Shown: piece by piece, positions 1-12,400 of the stretch
Layout of the letters: every line of letters starts with the position of its first letter
Position numbering within the stretch: position 1 is the first letter of the stretch
Assembly: GCF_902459465.1 (NCBI RefSeq)
Contig: NC_047070.1
Span: 14,782,156-14,846,155, forward strand
DNA from: Asterias rubens
Lineage: Eukaryota > Echinodermata > Asteroidea > Forcipulatida > Asteriidae
Direction: 5' to 3'
DNA length: 64,000 nt
Notes under the pieces: model-generated
What the model saw: the letters and a program-made list of their open reading frames with translations, nothing else
The model's database searches: none
Told to the model about the DNA's origin: nothing
Translations under genes and position numbers: made by a program

Positions 1-285
1 CATGCAGTATCAGGCATGTGTACTTCCTGGATATTTCTCAACTACCAGTTAAATTTTTCTTGTGTGTATGGCTTGCTTTGCTCCCTTTGGTTGTTTGTTT
101 TTTTGTCTTTAAAAAACATACAATATTCTAAGTTTGAAAATTTGAAATTCAAGTTTGACTTTAGTGGGAGAAATCACTTCATTGCACCTGATGCCCTATT
201 TAAGTTTTTACACCATTGTTGAAAGTATTGATTTGGTTGATATAAACTTCTTGTCTGCTTCTTGTTTTTCTTCTTTTTTCTGCAG

Positions 286-460
286 AATCTCTTGGGCTTT
301 GTGCAGGGGACCAGATCCTAGAGGTCAACAACATCAGTTTTGATAACATCACTAGAGGCAGTGCATCAATGGTGCTGCAGGGTAACAGTAGACTTCGCTT
401 GAAAGTACAGCACTGGGGAAGAGTGCATGGCAATCGCATGGCAAAAGAAAAAACATCTTG
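286..460 (+). CDS. PDZD7: PDZD7-like exon: second half of PDZ1
   Basis: A pyrimidine tract ending in tgcag precedes the exon and gtaaat follows. The first two bases complete a codon from an exon outside the window. The translation contains [16 protein letters not shown], the beta-C to beta-D part of a PDZ fold, then an alpha-B helix region ([13 protein letters not shown]) and the closing strand [11 protein letters not shown]. The carboxylate-binding loop must be in the previous exon. At the alpha-B1 position, where class I PDZ domains have His, the residue appears to be Arg. Confidence 0.85.
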
Positions 461-3400
461 GTAAATAACATTTTCATTTTTATCAATTTTAAAGGTAGGG
501 TCATATATTGGTGCATACTCCAAAAATTAGTGATAATAAAAACTTATTTAGTAATAAATAAGAAGCGCTGTGCAGCTGTGGATAGTAGAAACTGTTTTGA
601 GAAAGATTCTCCTTCGAACTAATATAGTTTTTTTTGTAATTGTTCACCCAAAAACTTGCCAATCTGAGAATAGAATTATACATGAATCGTTTCTCAGACT
701 TGTCAGCGTTGATTGGAAACTCAAATGTCCATGGCGTCCATTTGTGAATGCTGTGGCCGGATGAATTTTAGTGCTCTGTTTTTGTGTAAGTACAGCACAA
801 CAGATCTACGGCTTTATGTCCGATCCCAATGAAAACATTTATTTAAAGTGTCTTGCAAAAGGTACTGGACACCTTTGTCAAAGACTAGTCTTCTCACTTA
901 TATGCATAAAATAACAAACCTGTGAAAATTTAAACTCAATTGGTTGTCGAAGTTGTGAGAGAATAATGGAAGAAAAAACACCCTGTCACACAAGTTTTGT
1001 GTTTTCAGATGCTTGACCTCAGCTGAGGTCTCAAATTCAATTCAAATGATTTAGTGAGAAATTACTTCTTGCTCAAAAACTACAATACTTCAGAGGGAGC
1101 CGTCTCTCTTAAGTTTTTATACTATCAACAGCTTTCCATTGCTCGTTACCAAGTAGGTTTTTATTCTAACAATTATTAGGAGTAGTTACCAATAGATCAG
1201 TCAGCCAGTTCACCACAAGGGAAAGGTAAAAAAAAAAAAAAAGATGTATCAACCACTTAAATGCTCATTTTCCTGATTTCAAAAACAGGTATGACACAGT
1301 GCAGCGGATGATCGTTGCTGGTGAGTTCAATGATGTGGATCCTTCCCACGCTGCCATGGGAGGAACGAGGCTGCTTAGCGGTGGAAACGAGAGACGGGTC
1401 ATCATCACGCTGTCGTCCAATCGTTGCATCGGGTTAAACATCAGAGGAGGAATGGAATATGGTGTTGGGATATATGTGTCAAAGTATGTTGCACTAATTA
1501 AGGGAGAAATCCTTTCTTTTTAGTGGTAGTTGCATTCAGGGAAAAAAATATAATTTAATAATAAAAATAATAGTATCGTCTCCTGATGATGACTAGAGCA
1601 AGCTAGTCAAACATTGAGACTGGTCAATTAAGAACTCACACCGCGGTAGTTTATAACAACCAGTGTAGTATCTTGCCTGGTGTAGTATCTTGCCTGCCAG
1701 GAAATGCTCTGGAGTTGTCGTGTTGTCCCTTTTTGTAAACAAAGTTTGTATACAGTTTGATTATTACACCATGACCAAACGGTCTAGTGCACCTTACTCA
1801 AGTGACCCGTGATTAAGTCATCAGTGTGTGGGTTTGAATACTGGTCATGGCACGTGTGTCCTTGAGCAAGACACTATCTTATTTTCCTGCGGATAAGACG
1901 CTTGGCGGACAAGGCGCAATAGCCTTGTTTGACCGCATTATTGAGTAAGGATTCTTCACACAAAGACCGTTGATTTGAACTGGACAAGAAGATTTTTTGT
2001 TTCACGCAGTGATCATTAAAAAAAATCAATCGTCAGCGGACAAGGCGCACCGAAAGATAAGACGCACCAATGTTTTGGGGTCAAAAAAAGTCAGATAAGA
2101 CGCGTCTTATCCGCAGGAAAATATGGTAACCATGATTGCTTCTCTTCACCAGGGGTAAAGTGGGAATTGTTAGGGTACAGATAGTTCATGAGATTGATTT
2201 AGCTAAGTAATGTGCACTAAATACTTGACAGCACAGGCTGTATCCTCCCAAGAGAGCAAGGATGGTTTAAAAGGAGGGTATACCTTTGGTAGTAGTTACT
2301 CCAAAAATGAATTAAAAATGTACTTGTTAAGAAGCACTGCAGCTGTTGACAATGTATAAAGTATTGAGAAACATTCCCTTCAAAGGAGTGTGTTTTTAAA
2401 GAAAGGGATTCAAAAGCATTTCAATCTGAGAACAGTTTCTAATGTTTCATGCAGAAACTTTTCTCAGATTGTGTATTCTCGTTACGGATTATTCTTCCTG
2501 CTCCAGATTTTTGGGGATATCTCCAAAACCCTACCACCTTTTGAAATGAAATGTGCTCAGTTTAGTTCTATTGTATTTATATACATTGACATAGGGTATT
2601 AAAGACACTGGACACTGTTGGTTATTGTCAAAGACCAGTCTTCTCACTTGGTGTATCTCAACATATGCATAAAATAGCAAACCTGTGAAAATTTGAGCTT
2701 GATTGGTCGTCGGAGTTGAGAGATAACTATGAAAGAAAAAACACCCTTGTCACACGAAGTTGTGTGCTTTCAGATGCTTGATTTCGAGACCTCAAATTCT
2801 AAACTTGAGGTCTCAAAAATGTTCTCACAATGTTTTATACTATCAACCTCTCCCCATTACTCGTTACCAATTAAGGTTTTATGCTGATAATTATTTTGAG
2901 TAAGTACCAATAGTGCCTACTGCCTTTAACAAACAAACAAAAAGCAAATGTTGTACTTTGCCTTGAACAAATGGCCCAGGTGACCAGGATAATAATGATG
3001 GAGTGCTATGTGCATCACTGAGTATCAGATTCCAGTGCTTAAAGAAGCCACTATTGTAAATAATATTTCTGTTATTTATTGTTCAAGGGTTGACCAAGGG
3101 GGTTTAGCAGAGTCCCATGGAATCACCGTTGGGGATCAAATCATCGATGTCAATGGAGTGACCACAGAGAATGCCACACATGCGCAGGCAGTGGAGCTAA
3201 TACGGAACCAGCGCTGCCTCATCATGACCATCAGGAGTGTTAACCGGTATCCGGCCTACAAGGAACTGTGCAATGATTATGAGTGGCCAGTTAGGGATAC
3301 TCATCCGAAACGTAAGAAGGACATGCAGCTTTTTATCTAAAGAAGAAAAATTCAGTATTTGAAAAAGACTCTGCTCGGGTCTGATAGGATCAGAACAGTA

Positions 3401-6400
3401 GGCTTTTTCTTGTATGCAATACATTGTAGGTCCGTTTGGTTTGTACACCATATTCATGAGCAAGAGCGGTGGTTCTTGTGCAAGACACTTTAATGTAGTT
3501 GCTTTGTTTTTGGATGGGACATTAAGCCATAGGTCCTATTGGATTGGTTGTGCATGTAAAATAACTGGAAAAGTAGTGGTAACCTCCACTGTCAACCGCC
3601 CGTGTTTGCAGGTTTCCTCATGCTTGCGAGCCACAGTGAGTATTTTCACTTATGAGGCTTGAAATGGATGAAAAAAATATTTTCAAATCAATCATCATAG
3701 ACTGTTGCTCGTTGACGCAAAAACCGTCAACTTCTCCTGGGTTGTGTGGCTTGTGCAAGGGTGATTTTGTGCGCTGTAGGGTCGCTGCAGTTTAGTTCAG
3801 TCACTAATGGATGTCTAGATAACCTGTTTTTTTTTTTTTTTTTTTTTAGGTCGCCACAGTACTTCACCCACCTCAGGTACCAACCCCCTCATTCACAGTG
3901 AACTCATCGATGCTATCCCATTGGAGGTCGCTGAGCAGTACACGCAGACGCATGCACATAACGAGAGCCGTGATTGGCTCCCCAATCAGTCAATCACAAT
4001 GTCACCGACGCCCATCCCGAAGTCGTCAAGGTCTTCGGTTGCAACGGAGACAGCAACACTCATTCAGGTTGGTTGATATTTGACATTCGAAACTGCAATG
4101 GTTTCACTAAATTAAAAAAATCATAAACCTTTGAGAAAGGCTGTGTTATGGTTATTTACCACTTTCTCTATTTGTATTAGAGGTTAATTCAGTCGGTGAG
4201 AGGTGTTACCCATTTGTCAATAAAACGCAATTACAAAGATTTAAGCAGGCTAGTCGAAACATTGTTAGCAAGTATAAAAAGCTCCCTCCGGGGCGATGAA
4301 GTTAATAACGAGAAGTCCGCTTGATCTACTTTATGAAAGTAGTAGTCCCAGCCGATTCCCTTACGTACAAGGTACATGAAGTACTTCATAAGCAGGACAG
4401 TTCTTTTCAGAACTAAGTAGTCTCCTGAGTTCCAAAATCTACTCTGGGGCGTTACAGATTAATAACAAGACAAGTTGTCAAAGCTACACAGGAAAGTTGA
4501 TATCATCATCCTTCGTCCTTAGACGGAATAGTAGAAGCAGCTTTGATGAAATGGTGCCAGGTTGCTTTATCCCTCATGAGTTGTTGAGTCTCATTTGGAT
4601 TGAGTTAAAGGCAGTGGACATTATTGGTAATTACTCAAAATAATTATTGGCATAAAACCTTTCTTGGTAAAGAGTAATAGGGAGAGGTTGATAGTATAAA
4701 ACATTGTGAGAAACGGCTCCCTCTGAAGTGACGTAGTTTTGGAGAAAGATGTAATTTTCCATGAATTAACTTGAGGTCTCGAAATCAAGCATCTGAAAGC
4801 ACACAACTTCGTGTGACCGGTGTTTTTTTCTTTCATAGCTATCTCGCAACTCCGACGACCGATTGCGCTCAAATTTTCACAGGTTTGATATTTTATGCAT
4901 ATGTTGAGAAACACCAAGTGAGAAGACTGGTTATTGACAATTACCAATAGTGTCCACTGGCTTTAATTGAGATTTGAGTCTTTGATGATGATGTGTGGGT
5001 AGCTCATTTTTCCTCCTGCGCAATTTGGATGTTATGTATAAAGTTGATATATACACAGGGTGTTACCGTAAACTTCATATACATTTATACCTCACTTGTG
5101 CAATGCCTCAAAAACCCATACAAACGAACAGTTAAGCAACTTTGATTTACATTATCTTTTGTTTTTCTTTTCACAGAAACACATTGCGTCCACTGAGACT
5201 GGTACCTCCACTGAGCCTCCTGAGCAGACAGCCAGCCAAGCTCAGTCTAGTACCCAGGCTTCTTTGAATCCTGCTTCACCGAATACTGACAAGAGAATCG
5301 GCCGTTCACACAGCATGAAATTCCCCGGTGGTAAGCCTGACTTTTTTGTGCAAAGATACACAAATCACTATAAAAAGAACACAAAACATTGGAAGTCAAC
5401 ACTTTCTGTTTCAGAACTGGTGTCTAGAGGGAATTCTGTCCCCCGAAGATTCTGAACCCTGGAAATTCTGTTCCCCATATGAGAAATTAACATGTGCTGA
5501 AGGAGGTTGGTTGGTTAGTTCGCTTTCAAAGGAAGTTTGTACACAATTTGCATTTTGGGGGGACCGAATTTCCTGCCACACCGGACGGTAGACTGTGCAA
5601 GTTTCAAGCATATTCGAACATTGGGACCCATTTAGGTGCACAAGTTTGTTCTTTCACACGTTAACCCTTTAGCACGCAAACCACCCGCAGCCACCCTGCC
5701 TAGTTTTGAGTTCTAAACTTGTGACTAGATGCAGCAAACAGCCGAGCATAGAGCGCGAACGGCACTTATATAGCGCTTCACACAAAAGTACCGAAGCGCT
5801 TAACAAAAATTAATGAGTAAACAGGTAAGTTTTCAGCAGATGCTTGAAAATGTTCTGATGTTGTGCAGTTCTGATGTTGTGCGGCAAGTTGTTCCAGAGT
5901 GAGGGTGAAGAATAGGAGAACGAGTGGTGGCCATATGACTTTGTGCGACAATCCTCATCATTCGGCACAGCACGATGCTGTGGCCGCATCGTCCTCAAAT
6001 TGTAATGGGGGTGCACTCCTGGAGTCGCCACCCTCACATGGTCTCTTTCAATCGCTGCTCTTCTCAGCTCTCCTACGCTTCTTCCACTCCACCTTGTGAC
6101 ATTGTCTATCCAGAACAATGATCTGATTATAAGATAACTTTCCATGCTGACATAGCACCTGTTTTTCCATTATTACTGTTATTATTTGTAATATTTTTAA
6201 ACTTCACTTTTTTTCTTAGAGAAAGCGCTGCCCTCGTTTGAGACGGACATCAGTAAGAAGGAGAGCCAAAGAGTTCAGAGGAATCGGACCTTTAGGGAAG
6301 TCCTCTTTGGGATGAAGATGAAGAGTAAAGATAAGAAAGATAAGGCAGACTCTAAGCAACGAGGAGACAAGAAAGCCACAGTCGGTAAGACACCATGAGA

Positions 6401-9400
6401 CATTTTATGCTTGCTTCTTATAGATGTGACTGGTATGAGAAGATAATAACAATATTAATAATAATAATATTGAAGTCTTATATAGCGCACGTATCTACCA
6501 AACAAAGTATTCAAGGCGCTGAGAATATACAAACTTTCAAAAAAATAGGTTATTGCAGTGATGAGTTCTGAGACCCAATTATTTAGCACCTTATTTTTGT
6601 AAGAATGTACAATGTGCTACGGCGCCATACAGCAGCCCCCCCCCCTCTCTTAAAACTGGATCTTCCATTAATTTCTGGCCCTTATGATGTTTTTACAGCC
6701 AATTACTTAATGGCTAAATGGCTTAATGAGGAATTGGCTTAGAGCAAATTAGTGTTTCTGGTGTATCAATTATTTCTGGAAATGCAAGACGATGGACCTA
6801 AGCGTTAACTGGCGCTTCACTGTCTTCGTCCTTACTTTGAATTATTTTGATGCCTCCAACGGTAAGGTGGACTTGGGACTTAATGAAGTTTAATGAATAA
6901 TGATAACTCATAGTTACAAAATGAATAACAGAATAGAAATAAAGAGGCAAGGATACTTTCTTACCAGTCTTATGGTGTATTTAAAAGGAGACAGCTCAAC
7001 AAGAAACATTCAAGAAATTGCTGAAGACCCACTTGATTTCATCAACAGTGATTTTGGTTCCCTCTTTTTATGAAATAAAAGATTCATTTTTACAAATCCA
7101 AAATTGAGTATGATGTTATATACAAATAATTTAGTACTAGTAGTTACCATCACTCCTAAGCTAGGAACTTCGTCAGACTGGTGACCATGCCCAGTGAACT
7201 GCCTTATATACCCTTTCTTGGTTGACATAGAGGGCATTGTAGGCGTGGTATGGAATAATTGGTCGTAAATGTTCTGGAGCTTGTAAGCCCCTTTTTTCAT
7301 GTTGGGGCCTTCTTTGACTTATTATTTTGATCTGTATTTTTTAAAACATCTTAAAACAATGAGAGGGTTAAAGTAAATCTTATTGTGCACAGATCCAAAG
7401 CACATGAAGAAGAGATACCCGACCTCAGCCTCCTACGCAAGCCTCAGTAAGAAACCGCTGGTAGAGCAGACTGTAGAGCCAGTCAGCCGATCAGAGCCAT
7501 CTATGGCAGGATGGGCTACACGCAAGGATAACACATCACTAGGTAAGGAGACTAAAGGTTATCCTTCTCTTAATGCCCCTTATTTTTGACCGCGCGAGGG
7601 CGCTATAAATAGTATTTTGATCACTTCCGGGGGTTCACGCGATTTGCCCTGCACAAATTAATAGGCGTTCTGTCACTTTTGTTGCGCCGTAGTTTCAATT
7701 TGCTTTAGAGGTGGATTATAACGGCTCCTTTAAAAGTCTTATTGTCTGTGATGGATTAGATGTCTGTGGTTATAATGTGTTCCAATCTTTAAAAACTGTT
7801 TTGGGTATGAATGAATATACCCCCGGAAGTGATTGAGAGCGCCCTCACGCGGTCAAAAATATGGCCCATTGAAACAAACCTCTCTCTAGTTGATCAAGGT
7901 CGAATCATGTTGAGATTTGCCGATTCTTGTCAATCTTGAATTAGGTAAGGCGTGTTAATTGGAAGCACCCTGATTCCCCTGACATCTACATGCTGTTAAG
8001 ATGAGGTTTTTTTTTTTCCCCATTTCAGGAATATTCCATATTTTCAGGAATATTCCCAATTTTCTGGAATATTCCCAATTTTCTGGAATATTGGGAATAT
8101 TCCAGAAAATTCCATGTGGCATGTCATGGCCTCGTGGTTCAAGCTCTGGTGTTTCTGATCAGCATAATGTTGCCTCGAGTCCCGGTATTGACACATTTGT
8201 CCCTATGCAAGAAACTTAACCACGATTGCTTCGTGAAAGTTGGGGAGGTAGTGCTTTCTGCTCTAACAGCCAGGCTTCTTATGGATTATACCCAAGCCTA
8301 CATCCGTATGGACTGTAAAGGGGCCCTGTTTCAGCCCCAGGAGTAGGTGGCAACAGCCCCTGAAAATAGTTGATTGTAGCCCACACTTTGAAGTGGCCTT
8401 CAGGCCTAGTGGGTTTGGTAACTTGCATAACAAAATATTAAAAAAAAATCTACAAGGCTCATTCCTGATCTCTCTTCTCTGTCATCCACCATCATCCATT
8501 CATTTTATTGTTTCTTGGTGTTCAAAACATTGTCTTAATTCTTTAACCAAAATATAGCAAGCTCAAATCCAGGCAGCATTGCACGGCGTCAACTACCAAA
8601 GCAGCCCCAGCCGATCCCGGCACCTTACATCCCTAAACATCAACGACCTTCAGATCCACGGTCTACCGCTCCAGGGACACAGCTACCGGCCGCGTTCCAG
8701 CACGGCGCAGGCACCCAACTCATGTATTCTGAAGCAACGTACGCCAGCGCGATGAGCGTACTGGTTGAGATGACCAAGAAGCTGTTGAATGATGACGAAC
8801 AGAGTGCAGTCATGAGACATGTCAAGTGGGTAAGGGTAATCATTCTTAAAGATCAACTCAAATAGACTCTTTTAGAGAGAGTCATTACTTGGTGTTACCG
8901 CAAACCTTTCCATATCATATTTCCAACATGCAAAGTTTCAAATTCTACTTATCAATTCAAAGGCACTGCAGCCGCGCTTTCATGAAAAGCTAAGATTATT
9001 CCTATCTCGAGTTGGGAAAATTAAGTCATCCCAACTAATAGGATGGGCTCAATGCGTCCTAACTTCTATTACGGAACTTAACTTGTCCTAGGTCCTAAGA
9101 TTAATTCCAAGTTAGGAAGAGTTTTGTGGAATCAACACCTTGCCACCTTTGGTTATTGTCAAAGACCAGTTTTCTTACTTGGTGTGTATCAACATATATG
9201 AATAAACTAACAAACCTGTGAAAATTTGGACTCAGTTGGTCAATGAAGTTGCAAGAGAATAAGGAAAGCAAAAGCACCCTTTTTGAGTGAGAAGTTAACG
9301 CTTTCTCAAAAACTATGTTACTTCAGAGAGAGCCATTTCTCACAATGTTTTCTACTTTCAACCGCTCTCTATTGCTCGTTACCAAGTAAGTTTTTATGCT

Positions 9401-12400
9401 AATAATTATTTTGAGTATAGTTACCAATAGTGTCCAGTGCCTTTAAAGGCAGTGGACACTATTGGTTATTACACAAAATATTTATTAGCATAAAACCTTT
9501 CTTGATTACGAGTAATGGGGAGAGGTTGATAGTATAAAACATTGTGAGAAACAGCTCCCTCTGAAGTGACATAGTTTTCGAGAAAGTAGTAATTTTCCAC
9601 GAATTTGATTTGGAGACCTCAGATGTAGAATTTGAGGTCTCGAAATCAAGAATCTGAAAGCACACAACTCGTGACCATGGTGCGACATGGGTGTTTTTCT
9701 TCTATTAATATCTCGCAATTTCAATGCCTGATTGAGCTGAAATTTTCACAGGTTTGTTATTTTATGCATTTGTTGAGATACACCAAATGTGCAGACTAGT
9801 CTTTGACAATTACCAATAGTATCCAGTGTCTTTAAAGATGTTTATTTACAAAATTTACAAAAATATCTTCATTTATCTCCTTCTTGTTGATCTTCCCCAG
9901 TACCATCAAGAGGGGCGGATTGAGAACCTTGTGCCCCCCATACTGGCCATCTTGGACAAACCCGAGAAGATTCTACTGCTGCGAGAGATCCGAGGGGTGA
10001 TAGCGCCCTCGGACCTGGGTCGTTTTGACAGCATGGTGTCCAGGAAGGAACTCCAAGCCTATGAGAATCTACAGTCTGGGCGCAAAGGTACAATTTTATA
10101 ATCCTCCTTGTTTTGGAATTCAATAAAAAAAATTGCAATGTTGCATGTCCACATTCATCGGACAAACTATGCAATATATCTTTAGTTTTGCCTGAGATTC
10201 TTTGACATGTGATTTCTCATTACAAAACCAGGACAAAATTGCAATCCTGAGAATAAGACTGGATGTCTGTTTCCGGCTACCTATAAAAATTAAGAATTTT
10301 TCCCATTGACATGTGTTATTATTTGCGATACGCTCGAGACTTGCACAACCTATGGTTTTTTAGGATAGTCGAAAATGCCACAAACTGTGGACTTCATCAT
10401 TTTGCAAATTTTTAAGGATGTTTCATTGCCTTCATTCTCTACTTGTGTTTTTGTTTTTTACCACAATTTCTTTTGAATAATGTTACTAAGAAAGGTTTCA
10501 ATTTCATCTTTATTACACATTGATGTATACATTAGGAATTATTCTGTAAATGCCTAATGGTTGCAAAGAAATCTAGAAAATTTATGGTCCCAAATTATTC
10601 CGACTTTTTACAGTAAAAGTAAAATTGCTTATATTAGGCTCTCTCTTGAAAATTCTCAATTTAATAACATCTTGTTTGATCTGGCAGTCATCTTTTCCTT
10701 AGTTTGATATTAGTAATGAAATAAAATGTTCTTAATATGTTAAATGCATCAAAATTGTAGATCCTCAAAAGAAACTGCATCACCGTTACCGAGTAAAAGG
10801 TTATTTTACTGTCTGCTTCTCCATGCTTGCTTCTTTTTTTAGCCTAAGCTTTTATATGGAATGGTGGCTTTGGTTTTGGTTGTAGGATTTTTGCAGATAT
10901 GAAGAAAAGAAGTTCCTTGTCAATTTAATCAAATGCTATGCAATAAGCTTGTACCCATAGTGATGATGTGAGGTGTTACCATTGCATCATTTTAACTCAT
11001 AAAAACACATTTTTCATGCATGACTGCTATGGATTTGTTCTTCTGGTGTATGACTGTGGCAGTGTCATGGCGGAGCAGTTAAGAGCACCGGATTCAAGCC
11101 CTGGTGTTTGATCAGCAGGGTGTGGGTTCGGATCCCGGTCATGACACTTGCTACATAAAAATTGGGGAGGTAGTGCTTTCTGCTCTACCGGCTAGGCTTC
11201 GGACTGATGATACCCAAGCCTACATTCGTATGGACTGTGAAAGGGGTAACCCTGTTTCAGCCCTAGGAGTAGGTGGCAATGGCCTCTGGAAAAAATAATT
11301 GTAGCCCACACCTTGAAGTGGCCTTCAGGCCTTGTGTGTCAGGCGACTTGCATTAAAAAAAAATAATAAAAAATGACTCGGGTTCAGTCTTTGTTTTTCT
11401 GAAAGACCCGGAAAGCACTAAGTATATGGTGCCTATCATTCATATGTTTAGGGTTAACTGAAGGCCCATGTCACACGAGGCAATTTACAGGCAACCAGCT
11501 CCAGGCAATCTCCAAGAAGGAGCATTCTCATGATATTTCACATATTTTTCTTGGGGATGGTAAGACACTGTTTGTAAAATTATTCATGTGCTACTAAAGT
11601 GATCCTGTATTATGCACTGAAGTTGGTTGCCTCCAAGTTGCCTGTAAAAGTTGCCTCGTGTGACAGGGCCAAGGTTTGCAGTAACACCATGTGAATATCT
11701 CTTTTGATTAGTGGTGTTCTGAAAAGATCCGGTAGTTTTCAGAACCACCACTAACTATTCAGAAGGGATATTCAAATGGTACCTCTCTTAATTATACTTC
11801 CGCCATGCAAAGTTTTGAATCCCACCGGTGTAGAGTTAAAACCAAATCATACAGATGTGGTGTGCTTTTGCTTTTGGTCCTGCTTGCTACATACAAACAA
11901 ATTACATGTTAAGAAAATATTGTTTCAAGACTGTTGCTTTTAGCTATTTTAAATTGGTGCTTGGGCTGTCATTGCATATGTTTTTTACTATGAGGGCTAG
12001 TCACTCATAGTACTATGGCTAATATGCATAGTGCCACAACATGGGATTTTGGTACCTGACCTTTGACCCTTAATAATTTTCGGGATCTGATATATTATTT
12101 GGTTTGGTTTCCTCATCAGATCCTTCTCAGCCGATGCATTCCATGAGACGGAATTCAATCGGCAAACCAAAGAAGACCATTCTTGAACCCAAGACAGGTA
12201 CAGTATGTTAACTCTCAAGCCAGCTTCCTTACCATAGACCTTATCGCAAATACTCGGTATGCGCGTTAGGCGTGGAATGAGTTGCATGTTGGTCTAGCTA
12301 GCTTTCAAGCTACCTAGATCAGCATGCTGTATACCAAAGAGATTTGCCTAGCAGTATTTTCTACTAAAAGGCACTGGACACTATTGGTAATTACTCAAAA

